Source: Pseudooceanicola sp. HF7 (GTDB taxonomy: Bacteria; Pseudomonadota; Alphaproteobacteria; Rhodobacterales; Rhodobacteraceae). Taken from it: a stretch of DNA of 64,000 bases. Where the stretch lies: contig NZ_JAATOW010000003.1 of the NCBI RefSeq assembly GCF_011806405.1, positions 124,001 through 188,000 of the forward strand, given 5' to 3'. A program made the position numbers and the translations under genes. Below the pieces are notes generated by a model that saw only the letters and a program-made list of their open reading frames with translations, did not search any database and was not told where the DNA came from. Below are positions 45,244 through 55,886 of this stretch, piece after piece (the stretch's first letter is position 1; each line of letters starts with the position of its first letter).

Positions 45244-45816
45244 ATGGCAAGAGATGACAACCGGGGCCGCCGCGACCGCGACGAATCTCCGGAGTTTGCA
45301 GATCGCCTGGTTGCGATCAATCGTGTGTCCAAGACCGTCAAAGGCGGTAAGCGTTTCGGCTTCGCCGCGCTTGTCGTCGTTGGTGACCAGAAGGGCCGCG
45401 TCGGCTTCGGCAAAGGCAAGGCGAAAGAGGTCCCCGAGGCCATTCGCAAAGCCACCGAGCAAGCCAAGCGCCAGATGATCCGCGTTCCCCTGCGCGAAGG
45501 CCGCACCCTGCACCACGATATCGAAGGCCGTCACGGCGCCGGTAAAGTGGTCATGCGGACCGCTCCGCAAGGTACCGGGATCATCGCAGGTGGTCCGATG
45601 CGTGCCGTCTTCGAAATGCTCGGCGTCCAGGACGTCGTTGCAAAGTCTGTCGGGTCGCAAAACCCCTACAACATGATCCGCGCCACGCTCGAAGGTCTGC
45701 AGAAAGTGGCTTCGCCGCGTTCCGTCGCCCAACGTCGCGGCAAGAAAGTGGCTGACATTCTGCCCGCTCGTAACGAGGCCCCGGCCGAGTCGAGCCAGGT
45801 CGCAGAAGAGGCGTAA
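45244..45816 (+). CDS. rpsE: Ribosomal protein S5
   Basis: S5 is part of the mRNA entry channel and fidelity centre. The 190-residue protein has [40 protein letters not shown] and [20 protein letters not shown], with an acidic C-terminal end. AAAGGAA lies before the second in-frame ATG, the one that begins the conserved MARDDNRG sequence; the earlier ATG is in the spacer. Confidence 0.97.
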   Translation: MARDDNRGRRDRDESPEFADRLVAINRVSKTVKGGKRFGFAALVVVGDQKGRVGFGKGKAKEVPEAIRKATEQAKRQMIRVPLREGRTLHHDIEGRHGAGKVVMRTAPQGTGIIAGGPMRAVFEMLGVQDVVAKSVGSQNPYNMIRATLEGLQKVASPRSVAQRRGKKVADILPARNEAPAESSQVAEEA

Positions 45817-45828
45817 GGAGTCACAAAC

Positions 45829-46014
45829 ATGGCAACCATCGTCGTCAAACAGATCGGTTCCCCGATCCGTCGCCCCGCCAAGCAGCGTCAAACGCTGATC
45901 GGCCTGGGCCTGAACAAGATGCACAAGACCCGCGAACTGGAAGACACCCCTTCCGTGCGCGGCATGGTGAAATCGATCCCTCACCTGGTCGAGATCATCG
46001 AAGAAAAAGAGTGA
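45829..46014 (+). CDS. rpmD: Ribosomal protein L30
   Basis: The 61-residue small 50S protein has the family sequence [40 protein letters not shown] and [13 protein letters not shown]. It is missing from some lineages but present here. A terminator follows, and rplO, usually the next gene, lies 1.3 kb away. Confidence 0.96.
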   Translation: MATIVVKQIGSPIRRPAKQRQTLIGLGLNKMHKTRELEDTPSVRGMVKSIPHLVEIIEEKE

Positions 46015-46060
46015 TCCAGTGACGTCGCCCCAGCCGGGGTAACCGACCTGATAACTCAAG

Positions 46061-46092
46061 ACGCCCCGGTCCCAGGATCGGGGCGTTTTTCG
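46061..46092 (+). terminator. Intrinsic terminator after rpmD
   Basis: ACGCCCCG (46061-46068) pairs with CGGGGCGT (46079-46086) around a 10-nt loop and is followed by TTTTCGTTT. It closes the rpmC-rpmD unit ahead of the inserted genes. Confidence 0.88.
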
Positions 46093-46171
46093 TTTGTCTT
46101 CCCGCCCCCTGCTTCTGCATTATTCCCGATGGGGAGCAACTCTGGCCATTTTTCCAGGGGAGGAGAGGCAG

Positions 46172-46699
46172 ATGCCGCTAAGTTACCGGCTGGATGCCGA
46201 AGATCGCGTGGTGGCGCTCGGGGGAGCGTGGAACCGCATGTCGTGGGAAAACGGCGGCCCCGATGATGCCAGCTCCAATGTGCTGGACCACAGCCTCTGG
46301 CGCTTCATCTCGGATCCGGCGATGTCCGGCTTCCTGCGGCAGGTCTTTCAACTCAGCCGCGATACCGGGCAGGCCGCCACGCTGGATTACCGCTGTGATG
46401 CGCCGGGCCTGCTGCGGTATTACCGCATGATCGTGACGCCGAAATCGGATGGCATCCTGGTGGTCGATCACGAACCGCTGGCCGAGGCCCTGGCCTGCAC
46501 ATCCATCAGGCTGCCCCCCGGGGAAAGCGCGGTCCGGATCTGTGGCCAATGCAGCCGTGTCGCGCTCAAGGGGTGGCACTGGCGCCGCTTCCCGGCGCTG
46601 CCCAGGCCGCGCGACCTGCCCCGCAAAGTGGTGCTCTGCAATGACTGCCGGAACCCGTCGCGCGATCCGGCCGACGCTTCCGCGTCGACCCGCCCCTGA
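46172..46699 (+). CDS. PAS-like domain protein with C-terminal zinc-binding motif
   Basis: The 175-residue protein reads as one PAS-type sensor domain (about residues 4-102): YRLDAEDRVVALGGAWNRMS, LWRFISDPAMSGFLRQVFQL, LDYRCDAPGLLRYYRMIVTP. It is followed by a segment with two CxxC pairs, ICGQCSRVALKGWHW and VVLCNDCRNP, which could bind one zinc. No kinase, cyclase or DNA-binding domain follows, so it would have to act through a partner. The GGGGAGGAGAGG site precedes the ATG. It is the first of two genes inserted between rpmD and rplO. Domain call is by pattern only. Confidence 0.7.
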   Translation: MPLSYRLDAEDRVVALGGAWNRMSWENGGPDDASSNVLDHSLWRFISDPAMSGFLRQVFQLSRDTGQAATLDYRCDAPGLLRYYRMIVTPKSDGILVVDHEPLAEALACTSIRLPPGESAVRICGQCSRVALKGWHWRRFPALPRPRDLPRKVVLCNDCRNPSRDPADASASTRP

Positions 46700-46850
46700 T
46701 CCTGCCCGCCTGATCCAGAGCCAAGCCCCGGCCCGCAGGGCGGGGCGCTTACGGGCGTGTTCCGGCGCGCGATTGGCCCCCGGCGACTGCCGTCTTGACC
46801 CGGTGGCGCGGATCGCGGACGCTTGGCCTGTCATCTCAAGGAATAAGCGC

Positions 46851-47093
46851 GTGCTCCGGTTCTCAATCCCCCTCATGCTTCTTGTCGGCCTTGCCGCCTG
46901 CGCTCCCCGCCCGGAAGGGCAGGAGGTGCTGCGCAGCGACCCCAGGGTCTCCGGCGGGGTAGGGGTGCAGGTCGGCCCGGATGGCGTGCGCCCAAGCGCC
47001 GGCGTGGGCGTCTCTGTCTGCAACAACCCCAGCCCCTTCCATATCGGGATCGGCGGGGGTGTCGGCGGCCTTGGGGTTGGCATTTCCTGCTAG
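46851..47093 (+). CDS. Small glycine-rich predicted lipoprotein
   Basis: The 80-residue protein has a lipoprotein signal RFSIPLMLLVGLAAC (cysteine near residue 17). The mature part is glycine/valine rich, with GGVGVQVGPDGVRPSAGVGV and GIGGGVGGLGVGI, an alternating pattern that could form a small beta structure. The start is GTG with AAGGA 8 nt upstream. The family is unknown to me. Its very low complexity makes homology searches unreliable. Confidence 0.62.
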   Translation: MLRFSIPLMLLVGLAACAPRPEGQEVLRSDPRVSGGVGVQVGPDGVRPSAGVGVSVCNNPSPFHIGIGGGVGGLGVGISC

Positions 47094-47218
47094 GCCGGGC
47101 TGCCCGCGCGCCCCGCTTTCGGGGCTGACACCGCGGCAGGGCGCTCACGGGGACGTGCAACCAAGCGGGCGGCGCAAGCCCCGGTTGTCGCAGCCGCATC
47201 AGGGGGGCGGCGCTGCCC

Positions 47219-47247
47219 TTGCATCGCAGGGCGGCAAGCTCTATACG
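47219..47247 (+). promoter_or_regulatory. Promoter of the rplO-secY-adk segment
   Basis: TTGCAT (47219-47224), 17 bp, TATACG (47242-47247), 96 bp before rplO. The -10 hexamer is the same as at rpsL and rplB. Confidence 0.6.
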
Positions 47248-47342
47248 CCCCCGGTGGCCCATTGGGCACACGGAATCAAAACCAAGAAAAGCCGAGTCCG
47301 CCCCATCAGCTTCGCGGGGTGTTTCCGGCAAGGAGAAGCAAG

Positions 47343-47813
47343 ATGAAACTGAACGAACTGCACGACAATCCCGGTGCAACCACCAAGAAAAAACGCGTTG
47401 GTCGCGGCCCCGGCTCCGGCAAGGGTAAGATGGGTGGCCGTGGTATCAAGGGTCAGAAATCCCGTTCGGGCGTGGCGATTGCCGGCTACGAAGGCGGCCA
47501 GATGCCCCTCTACCAACGCCTGCCCAAGCGTGGCTTCAACAAGCCGAACCGCAAGAAATTCGCAGTCGTCAACCTGGGCATGATCGAGAAATTCGTCGAA
47601 GCCAAGAAAATCGACGTCTCCGCACCGATCACCGAAGACGTGCTCGTGGCCTCCGGCCTGGTGCGCCGCAAGCTGGACGGTGTCCGCATCCTGGCAAAGG
47701 GTGACGTGACCTCCAAGCTGGCCCTCGAAGTGACCGGCGCCTCGAAGGCAGCTGTCGAAGCTGTCGAGAAGGCAGGCGGGTCGCTCAAGGTGGCAGCAGC
47801 CGCCGCGGAATAA
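47343..47813 (+). CDS. rplO: Ribosomal protein L15
   Basis: L15 is a late-assembling 50S protein. The 156-residue protein has [20 protein letters not shown], the glycine-rich [40 protein letters not shown] and a C-terminal globular part. The conserved start MKLNEL fixes the ATG with AAGGAGAAG in front. Confidence 0.97.
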   Translation: MKLNELHDNPGATTKKKRVGRGPGSGKGKMGGRGIKGQKSRSGVAIAGYEGGQMPLYQRLPKRGFNKPNRKKFAVVNLGMIEKFVEAKKIDVSAPITEDVLVASGLVRRKLDGVRILAKGDVTSKLALEVTGASKAAVEAVEKAGGSLKVAAAAAE

Positions 47814-47919
47814 GGTTGTGGGCGGCGCTTGCGCCGCTTACATATCCTACGAGTTTTCCAGACACGCCGCCTGAGCCGGGAAACGGCCCTGGCGGCGTTC
47901 CTACATAAGAGAGAGCCTT

Positions 47920-49284
47920 ATGGTATCTGCAGCAGAACAGATGGCGGCCAACACGTCATGGGGCGCGCTCAGCAAGGCGAAGGATCTCCGTAACCGGATC
48001 CTCTTCACCATCGCGCTGCTGATCATCTGCCGCCTGGGCACCTATATCCCGGTTCCCGGCATTGACGGCACCGCGCTGCGCCAGTTCATGGAAGGGGCGG
48101 GCCAGGGCATCGGCGGCATGCTCTCCATGTTCACGGGTGGCGCGCTTGGCCGGATGGGTATCTTTGCCCTCGGCATCATGCCCTACATCTCCGCCTCCAT
48201 TATCGTCCAGCTGATGGGCGCCATGGTTCCCGCGCTCGAGCAACTCAAGAAAGAGGGCGAGCAGGGCCGTAAGAAGATGAACCAGTACACCCGCTACGGC
48301 ACGGTGCTGCTGGCCACGCTGCAGGCCTATGGCCTGGCCGTGTCCCTGGAAGCGGGGGACCTTGTCTCCGATCCCGGTATCTTCTTCCGCATCGAATGCG
48401 TGATCACCCTGGTGGGCGGCACGATGTTCATGATGTGGCTGGGCGAACAGATCACCGCGCGCGGCGTCGGCAACGGCATCTCGCTGATCATCTTCGTCGG
48501 CATCATCGCGGAAATCCCCGCAGCCCTGGCACAGTTCTTCGCCTCGGGCCGCTCCGGCGCGATTTCCCCGGCGGTGATCGTGGGGGTCATCATCATGGTG
48601 GTGGCCGTGATCGCCTTTGTGGTCTTCATGGAACGCGCACTACGCAAGATCCATATCCAGTACCCCCGCCGCCAGGTGGGCATGAAGGTCTACGACGGCG
48701 GCTCCAGCCACCTGCCGATCAAGGTGAACCCGGCGGGCGTGATCCCGGCGATCTTCGCCTCCTCGCTGCTGCTGCTGCCGGCCACGCTCTCGACTTTCTC
48801 GGGCTCCGATACCGGGCCGATCATGTCGACCGTGCTGGCCTACTTCGGCCCCGGCCAGCCGCTCTACATGCTGTTCTTCGTCGGCATGATCGTCTTTTTC
48901 GCCTACTTCTACACCCACAACGTCGCCTTCAAGACCGACGATGTGGCTGACAACCTGAAGAACCAGAACGGCTTCGTTCCGGGCATCCGTCCGGGCCAGA
49001 AGACTGCCGCCTATCTCGAGTACGTGGTCAACCGCGTCCTGGTCCTGGGCTCTGCCTACCTGGCAGCCGTCTGCCTCCTCCCAGAGGTCCTAAGGTCGCA
49101 GTTCGCGATTCCCTTCTATTTTGGTGGCACGTCTGTCCTTATTGTGGTCTCCGTGACGATGGACACGATTCAGCAGGTGCAATCGCATCTTCTGGCGCAT
49201 CAATACGAAGGGCTGATCGAGAAATCGCAGCTGCGCGGTAAGGGAAAACAACGCCGCAAAGGGAGAGGGGCAGCACGCCGATGA
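47920..49284 (+). CDS. secY: Preprotein translocase subunit SecY
   Basis: SecY is the channel of the Sec translocon. The 454-residue protein has ten membrane spans. Landmarks are [20 protein letters not shown] in the first span/plug region, [26 protein letters not shown]-like (here [20 protein letters not shown]), [19 protein letters not shown] and the C-terminal [26 protein letters not shown] precedes the ATG. It overlaps adk by 4 bp. Confidence 0.98.
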   Translation: MVSAAEQMAANTSWGALSKAKDLRNRILFTIALLIICRLGTYIPVPGIDGTALRQFMEGAGQGIGGMLSMFTGGALGRMGIFALGIMPYISASIIVQLMGAMVPALEQLKKEGEQGRKKMNQYTRYGTVLLATLQAYGLAVSLEAGDLVSDPGIFFRIECVITLVGGTMFMMWLGEQITARGVGNGISLIIFVGIIAEIPAALAQFFASGRSGAISPAVIVGVIIMVVAVIAFVVFMERALRKIHIQYPRRQVGMKVYDGGSSHLPIKVNPAGVIPAIFASSLLLLPATLSTFSGSDTGPIMSTVLAYFGPGQPLYMLFFVGMIVFFAYFYTHNVAFKTDDVADNLKNQNGFVPGIRPGQKTAAYLEYVVNRVLVLGSAYLAAVCLLPEVLRSQFAIPFYFGGTSVLIVVSVTMDTIQQVQSHLLAHQYEGLIEKSQLRGKGKQRRKGRGAARR

Positions 49285-49856
49285 ACATTATTCTTCTTGG
49301 ACCGCCGGGGGCCGGCAAGGGCACCCAGGCGAAAATGCTTGTGGAAGAGCGCGGGATGATCCAGCTGTCCACCGGGGACATGCTGCGCGCCGCGCGGACC
49401 TCGGGCACGGAAATGGGCAACAAGGTCGCGGCCGTCATGGACGCCGGTGAGCTTGTCACGGATGAGATCGTGATTGGCCTGATCCGCGAGCAGATGGAAG
49501 CCAACCCCGATGGCGGCTTCATCTTCGACGGCTTCCCCCGCACGCTGGCCCAGGCCGACGCGCTGGAAGACCTGATGAAGGAAATGGGCCAGACCCTGGC
49601 CTGCGCCGTCGAGCTGCGCGTCCGCGACGAGGTCCTGGTGGAACGTATCGTCAACCGCGCCAGGGAGGCGGCTGCAGCCGGCCAGCCCGTGCGCGCCGAC
49701 GATAACGAGGAAAGCCTGAAGACCCGTCTGATGGAATACTACAAGAAGACCTCGCCGCTGCTGGGCTACTACCACGCCAAGGGCAAGCTCAAGCGCGTCG
49801 ACGGCCTGGCAGAGATGAAGGTCGTCAAGGCCTCCATCGGCGCGATCCTCGACTGA
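49281..49856 (+). CDS. adk: Adenylate kinase (short form)
   Basis: Adenylate kinase converts AMP + ATP to 2 ADP. The 191-residue protein has the P-loop [10 protein letters not shown] at residues 7-16, the AMP-site [19 protein letters not shown] and [11 protein letters not shown]. The zinc-finger LID insert is absent: the LID is the short loop [15 protein letters not shown]. That makes it the short type common in alphaproteobacteria. It is translationally coupled to secY (ATGA). Confidence 0.97.
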   Translation: MNIILLGPPGAGKGTQAKMLVEERGMIQLSTGDMLRAARTSGTEMGNKVAAVMDAGELVTDEIVIGLIREQMEANPDGGFIFDGFPRTLAQADALEDLMKEMGQTLACAVELRVRDEVLVERIVNRAREAAAAGQPVRADDNEESLKTRLMEYYKKTSPLLGYYHAKGKLKRVDGLAEMKVVKASIGAILD

Positions 49857-49884
49857 TCCGCCTGGACGGCCAATGTCTTGTTGA

Positions 49885-49912
49885 AAGCGGCGCCCCCGGG
49901 CGCCGTTTTCCG
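49885..49912 (+). terminator. Intrinsic terminator after adk
   Basis: CGGCGCCC and GGGCGCCG pair around a tiny centre and are followed by TTTTCCGTTT, 30 bp after the stop. Confidence 0.85.
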
Positions 49913-50063
49913 TTTCAGGGGGCGCGGCCCGGCCCGCTCGCAGAGCAGAGCAGGGGGGGCACGGGGCAACACTCCGCGCCTTCGCGCCACATGCGAACAA
50001 TCGCCCCTTGTATCCCGCGAAAGGCGAGTGTACCCGTCAGGGCACTGAGTTATTGAAATGGGG

Positions 50064-50092
50064 TTGACCTCACGGGCGATCCCCCATACCCA
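50064..50092 (+). promoter_or_regulatory. Candidate alpha-operon promoter (rpsM)
   Basis: TTGACC (five of six) is followed at 17 bp by TACCCA, a poor -10. Needed on logical grounds because adk ends with a terminator. Confidence 0.33.
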
Positions 50093-50235
50093 GCCCTATC
50101 TCGGAGGGACGCCGATTCCATCGTCCCCCTTCGAATCCGCCGAATACGACCCTGGCCCGCTGGCTGATGCCTCGGGCCATGTGTTGTGAAAAAAGGTTCT
50201 GGAGTTACGGAACCGCAACAAGAGGAAAGAGATCA

Positions 50236-50604
50236 TTGGCACGTATTGCCGGCGTTAACATCCCGACTGCAAAGCGGGTACCCATCGCCCTCACCTACAT
50301 CACCGGCATCGGTCCGGCTTCCGCGAAAAGCATCTGCGAAGCCGTGAACATCGATGCAACCCGCCGCGTCAACGAACTGTCCGACGCCGAAGTGCTCGCC
50401 ATCCGCGAACACATCGACGCGAACTTCACCGTTGAAGGCGACCTGCGCCGTGAGACGCAGATGAACATCAAGCGCCTGATGGACCTCGGCTGCTACCGTG
50501 GCCTGCGTCACCGTCGCAACCTGCCGGTCCGCGGTCAGCGTACCCATACCAATGCTCGTACCCGCAAAGGCCCCGCAAAGGCCATTGCCGGCAAGAAGAA
50601 GTAA
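50236..50604 (+). CDS. rpsM: Ribosomal protein S13
   Basis: S13 forms bridges to the 50S subunit and contacts P-site tRNA. The 122-residue protein starts [20 protein letters not shown] and contains [40 protein letters not shown] and the basic end [11 protein letters not shown]. The start is TTG, with GAGGAAAGAG ahead; the in-frame ATG 23 codons earlier precedes non-conserved sequence. Confidence 0.95.
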   Translation: MARIAGVNIPTAKRVPIALTYITGIGPASAKSICEAVNIDATRRVNELSDAEVLAIREHIDANFTVEGDLRRETQMNIKRLMDLGCYRGLRHRRNLPVRGQRTHTNARTRKGPAKAIAGKKK

Positions 50605-50619
50605 GGGGAGCGCACAGAT

Positions 50620-51012
50620 ATGGCACGTGATACCCGTCGTGGGGCCAAGAAAAAGGTCTCCAAGAACATCGCAGCTGGCGTCGCACATGTGAACTCCAGC
50701 TTCAACAACACCAAAATCCTGATCTCCGACGTTCAGGGCAACGCCATCTCCTGGTCCTCCGCAGGGACCATGGGCTTCAAGGGTTCGCGGAAATCGACCC
50801 CCTACGCCGCCCAGATGGCTGCCGAAGACGCCGGCAAGAAGGCGCAGGAACACGGCGTGAAAACGCTGGAAGTCGAAGTCCAGGGCCCCGGCTCCGGTCG
50901 TGAATCGGCTCTGCGTGCTCTGGCTGCCGTCGGCTTCAACATCACCTCGATCCGTGATGTGACCCCGATCGCACACAACGGTTGCCGTCCGCCGAAGCGT
51001 CGTCGCGTCTGA
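50620..51012 (+). CDS. rpsK: Ribosomal protein S11
   Basis: S11 lies on the 30S platform at the E site. The 130-residue protein has [60 protein letters not shown] and the end [12 protein letters not shown]. rpsD, which follows in enterobacteria, is absent and rpoA comes next. Confidence 0.97.
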   Translation: MARDTRRGAKKKVSKNIAAGVAHVNSSFNNTKILISDVQGNAISWSSAGTMGFKGSRKSTPYAAQMAAEDAGKKAQEHGVKTLEVEVQGPGSGRESALRALAAVGFNITSIRDVTPIAHNGCRPPKRRRV

Positions 51013-51127
51013 TCCGGAACGGTTTTTTCTGGAGGCCGCGCGATTGCGCGCGGCCTCCATTTCGTCATTTTAACCTCGGGAGTCCTGACCTTTCGATCAT
51101 GGGGACAGGGCAAGCATGGAGGGACGC

Positions 51128-52144
51128 ATGATCCACAAGAACTGGGCCGAACTAATCAAACCGACGCAGCTTGACGTAAAGCCGGGCAATGACCCGATGC
51201 GTCTGGCGACCGTCGTCGCGGAACCGCTGGAGCGTGGCTTCGGCCTGACGCTGGGCAACGCGCTGCGCCGCATCCTGATGTCCTCGCTTCAGGGCGCCGC
51301 CATCACCAGCGTTCAGATCGACAACGTGCTGCACGAGTTTTCCTCCGTGGCCGGTGTTCGTGAAGACGTGACCGACATCATCCTGAACCTCAAGGGTGTC
51401 TCCCTGAAGATGGACGTCGAAGGGCCCAAGCGCCTGTCGATCTCTGCCAAGGGTCCGGGTGCCGTCTCCGCTGCCGATATCGCGGAAACCGCCGGCATCG
51501 AAGTGCTGAACAAGGATCACGTGATCTGCCACCTCGATGAGGGCGCGGATCTCTACATGGAACTGACGGTCAACACCGGCAAGGGCTATGTGGCGGCTGA
51601 CAAGAACAAGCCGGAAGATGCTCCCATTGGCCTGATCCCGATCGACGCGATCTACTCGCCGATCAAGAAGGTGTCCTATGACGTGCAGCCGACCCGTGAG
51701 GGCCAGGTGCTCGACTACGACAAGCTGACGCTGAAGGTTGAAACCGACGGTTCCGTCTCTCCGGATGACGCCGTGGCCTATGCCGCGCGGATCCTGCAGG
51801 ACCAGCTCTCCATCTTCGTGAACTTCGAAGAGCCGGAAAGCGCCTCCCGCCAGGACGACGACGACGGGCTGGAATTCAACCCGCTGCTGCTCAAGAAGGT
51901 CGACGAACTCGAGCTTTCCGTGCGCTCCGCGAACTGCCTCAAGAACGACAACATCGTCTACATCGGCGATCTCATCCAGAAGACCGAAGCGGAGATGCTG
52001 CGCACTCCCAACTTTGGCCGGAAGTCGCTCAACGAGATCAAGGAAGTGCTGTCCGGCATGGGCCTGCACCTCGGCATGGATGTCGAGGACTGGCCGCCAG
52101 ACAACATCGAAGACCTGGCCAAGAAGTTCGAAGACCACTTCTGA
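51128..52144 (+). CDS. rpoA: RNA polymerase subunit alpha
   Basis: The alpha dimer is the platform for polymerase assembly and the target of activators. The 338-residue protein has the N-terminal domain ([40 protein letters not shown]) and the C-terminal domain that binds UP elements and activators ([40 protein letters not shown]). The start is the second ATG, with GGAGGGA ahead, giving the usual [12 protein letters not shown]; a first ATG is four codons upstream. Confidence 0.97.
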   Translation: MIHKNWAELIKPTQLDVKPGNDPMRLATVVAEPLERGFGLTLGNALRRILMSSLQGAAITSVQIDNVLHEFSSVAGVREDVTDIILNLKGVSLKMDVEGPKRLSISAKGPGAVSAADIAETAGIEVLNKDHVICHLDEGADLYMELTVNTGKGYVAADKNKPEDAPIGLIPIDAIYSPIKKVSYDVQPTREGQVLDYDKLTLKVETDGSVSPDDAVAYAARILQDQLSIFVNFEEPESASRQDDDDGLEFNPLLLKKVDELELSVRSANCLKNDNIVYIGDLIQKTEAEMLRTPNFGRKSLNEIKEVLSGMGLHLGMDVEDWPPDNIEDLAKKFEDHF

Positions 52145-52214
52145 GCTTTTGGGTCGTAGCCGGTACGGTGGGGTCTCCCCGCCCAATGGAAAACCGGCGC
52201 GGCCGCTGAAGATT

Positions 52215-52245
52215 GCGCAGGGTGGGTGAAGCCCACCTTGCCGCC
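52215..52245. repeat. REP-like palindrome between rpoA and rplQ
   Basis: GCGCAGGGTGGG-tgaag-CCCACC then TTGCCGCC. A degenerate partner, GGTGGGG-tct-CCCCGCC, lies 31 bp upstream (52167-52183). Confidence 0.65.
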
Positions 52246-52342
52246 AGACGGACAGTGAAAGACCCGCGGAGGGGACCCCGGAATGGGCCCCCTCCCACCC
52301 TCCAAACGGTTAAGGGTTTCTTACCCCCACCGGGCGGAGCGC

Positions 52343-52397
52343 ACCGACGTAATACCGATGTGATACCGACGTAAAACAGACGTTGCACCGACGTGCA
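52343..52397 (+). repeat. Five tandem imperfect 11-bp repeats upstream of rplQ
   Basis: Units in order: ACCGACGTAAT, ACCGATGTGAT, ACCGACGTAAA, ACAGACGTTGC, ACCGACGTGCA. The common core is ACcGAcGT and the period is exactly 11 bp. It starts 173 bp before the rplQ ATG. Function unknown. Confidence 0.8.
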
Positions 52398-52515
52398 TTT
52401 CCGGGCTATCAGCCCGGCCACCAGACTGGGCATTCCGCCCCAAGGAGAGCGTCCCCCACGCAGGGCCGCCGGACAAAGCAAAACCGCCCGTAGAGGGCAT
52501 TTCGGAGTAAGACAT

Positions 52516-52935
52516 ATGCGTCACGCAAAAGGCTACCGCCGCCTGAACCGCACCCATGAGCACCGCAAGGCGCTCTTCGCGAACATGGCTGGCTCGCTCA
52601 TCGAGCACGAACAGATCAAGACCACCCTTCCCAAGGCGAAGGAACTGCGTCCGATCGTTGAAAAGCTGATCACCCTCGCTAAGCGCGGCGACATCCACGC
52701 CCGCCGTCAGGCCGCGTCCAAGCTCAAGCAGGACGCCCTGGTTGCCAAGCTCTTCGAAGTGCTCGGCCCGCGCTACGCCGAACGTCAGGGTGGCTACATC
52801 CGCATCATGAAAGCTGGCTTCCGCTACGGTGACATGGCGCCCATGGCGATCATCGAATTCGTCGACCGCGACCTGGACGCCAAGGGCGCTGCCGACAAGG
52901 CCCGCGTTGAAGCCGAAGAAGCCCTGGAAGACTGA
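52516..52935 (+). CDS. rplQ: Ribosomal protein L17
   Basis: L17 lies at the tunnel exit. The 139-residue protein has [59 protein letters not shown] and the C-terminal [20 protein letters not shown]. The conserved start fixes the ATG; upstream in-frame sequence belongs to the spacer. It ends the alpha operon. Confidence 0.97.
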   Translation: MRHAKGYRRLNRTHEHRKALFANMAGSLIEHEQIKTTLPKAKELRPIVEKLITLAKRGDIHARRQAASKLKQDALVAKLFEVLGPRYAERQGGYIRIMKAGFRYGDMAPMAIIEFVDRDLDAKGAADKARVEAEEALED

Positions 52936-52965
52936 TCTTCCGCTTCTCGCTCACGCGCGATTGAT

Positions 52966-53005
52966 TTCGACCCCCGGTCTTTTGAAGGCCGGGGGTCTTG
53001 CGTTT
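52966..53005 (+). terminator. Terminator after rplQ
   Basis: GACCCCCGG and CCGGGGGTC (9 bp) enclose an 11-nt loop and are followed by TTGCGTTT, a moderate T-tract. Confidence 0.75.
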
Positions 53006-53019
53006 CCGCCCCCAAGCGC

Positions 53020-53048
53020 TTGCTTTCCCCCCAGCGGCTTCGCATATG
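53020..53048 (+). promoter_or_regulatory. Candidate promoter of the protease operon
   Basis: TTGCTT (53020-53025), 17 bp, CATATG (53043-53048), 33 bp before the protease ATG and just after the rplQ terminator. Confidence 0.45.
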
Positions 53049-53080
53049 TTCGAAGCGCCTCCAATTCCGGGAAAGGCCTC

Positions 53081-54493
<1,413 letters not shown>

Positions 54494-55849
54494 ATGGCGG
54501 ATCTCTTTGACAGTACGCCCGAAGGGGCGCCTGCCGGAAACGGCACGCCGGAGGGGGCAGAGACCTCCGGCGCGCCGCGTCCCCTGGCGGATCGCCTGCG
54601 CCCGACGGCCCTGAACGAGGTCATCGGCCAGAGACAGGTGATCGGTCCGGATGCGCCGTTGACGGTCATGCTGGAAGCCGGCAGCCTGGGCTCCATCATC
54701 TTCTGGGGGCCGCCGGGCACCGGCAAGACCACCATCGCCCGTCTTCTGGCGCATGAGACGAAGCTGCATTTCGTCCAGATTTCCGCGATCTTCTCAGGGG
54801 TTGCCGACCTCAAGAAGGTGTTCGAGACCGCGCGCCAGCGCCGCCGGGCGGGGCAGGGGACCCTGCTGTTCGTGGATGAGATCCACCGCTTCAACAAGGC
54901 TCAGCAGGATGGCTTCCTGCCGCACATGGAAGACGGCACCATCCTTCTGGTGGGCGCCACCACCGAAAACCCCAGTTTTGAGCTGAACGCGGCACTTCTG
55001 TCGCGCGCGCAGGTCATGGTGCTTGAGCGGCTCTCGGACGAGGACTTGGAACAGCTGACCAGCCGCGCGGAGGAGATCCTTGGCAAGCCCTTGCCCCTAA
55101 CGCCAGAGGCCCGCCTGGCGCTGCTGAACATGGCCGATGGCGATGGCCGGGCCCTGCTGAACCTGATCGAACAGGTCGCCGCCTGGAAGGTCGCCGCCCC
55201 GCTGGATCAGGAGGCGCTGGCAAAGCGGCTCATGCGGCGTGCGGCCAAGTACGACAAGTCCGGCGAAGAGCATTACAACCTGATCTCCGCCCTGCATAAA
55301 TCCGTGCGGGGCAGCGATCCGGACGCGGCGCTCTACTGGTTCGCGCGGATGCTGGAAGGCGGAGAGGACCCCCGCTTCCTGGCCCGCCGCATCACCCGCA
55401 TGTCGGTCGAGGATATCGGCCTGGCCGATCCCCAGGCCCAGACCATCTGCCTGGACGCCTGGCAGGTCTACGAACGCCTTGGCAGCCCCGAAGGGGAACT
55501 GGCCCTGTCTCAGGCGCTGGTCTACCTGGCGCTGGCGCCCAAGTCGAACGCCGGCTACGTGGCCTACAAGCAGGCCCGCGCCACGGCCCGCAAGACCGGC
55601 AGCGCCATGCCGCCCCACCACATCCTGAACGCCCCCACGCGGCTGATGGAGGAACAGGGCTACGGCAAGGGCTACGCCTATGATCACGACGCCGAGGATG
55701 GCTTTTCGGGGCAGAACTACTTCCCCGACGGCATGAAGCGGCCAGAGCTCTACCAACCCGTTGAACGGGGCTTCGAGCGTGATTTGCGCAAGCGTCTGGA
55801 CTATTTCGCTAAGCTTCGCGCCAAGCGGGCCGGCGAAGAAGAGCGCTAA
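54494..55849 (+). CDS. rarA: Replication-associated recombination protein A (RarA/MgsA)
   Basis: This AAA+ ATPase acts at stalled replication forks and gaps. The 451-residue protein has Walker A GPPGTGKTT at 72-80, Walker B LLFVDEIHRFNK, sensor 1 LVGATTENPSFELN, arginine-finger SRAQVMVLE and the C-terminal tetramerisation region with DIGLADPQA and PPHHILNAPT. The start directly follows the protease stop with no spacer. Length and motifs are fully typical. Confidence 0.95.
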   Translation: MADLFDSTPEGAPAGNGTPEGAETSGAPRPLADRLRPTALNEVIGQRQVIGPDAPLTVMLEAGSLGSIIFWGPPGTGKTTIARLLAHETKLHFVQISAIFSGVADLKKVFETARQRRRAGQGTLLFVDEIHRFNKAQQDGFLPHMEDGTILLVGATTENPSFELNAALLSRAQVMVLERLSDEDLEQLTSRAEEILGKPLPLTPEARLALLNMADGDGRALLNLIEQVAAWKVAAPLDQEALAKRLMRRAAKYDKSGEEHYNLISALHKSVRGSDPDAALYWFARMLEGGEDPRFLARRITRMSVEDIGLADPQAQTICLDAWQVYERLGSPEGELALSQALVYLALAPKSNAGYVAYKQARATARKTGSAMPPHHILNAPTRLMEEQGYGKGYAYDHDAEDGFSGQNYFPDGMKRPELYQPVERGFERDLRKRLDYFAKLRAKRAGEEER

Positions 55850-55886
55850 GCTTGACTCGGCCGCATATGCAGGCGACAGACGCGCC

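Larger units (their letters stand above)
49857..50235 (+). other. Intergenic region between adk and rpsM
   Basis: The 379-bp gap contains the adk terminator, then about 150 bp with no feature I can name, a weak promoter candidate (TTGACC at 50064-50069, 17 bp, TACCCA at 50087-50092) and a leader of about 140 nt ending in the AGAGGAAAGAG site of rpsM. Confidence 0.5.
52145..52515 (+). other. Intergenic region between rpoA and rplQ with palindromes and tandem repeats
   Basis: The 371-bp spacer has no convincing gene. It contains two palindromes of the GGTGGG family (52167-52183, 52215-52245), five tandem 11-bp repeats (52343-52397) and the rplQ leader. Such a long insert between rpoA and rplQ is unusual, since the two are normally adjacent. 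Confidence 0.65.

Noticed and set aside
52343-52397. CRISPR or replication-origin iterons
   Set aside because: The 11-bp units have no spacers, no cas genes are near, and no replication initiator gene or AT-rich segment accompanies them.
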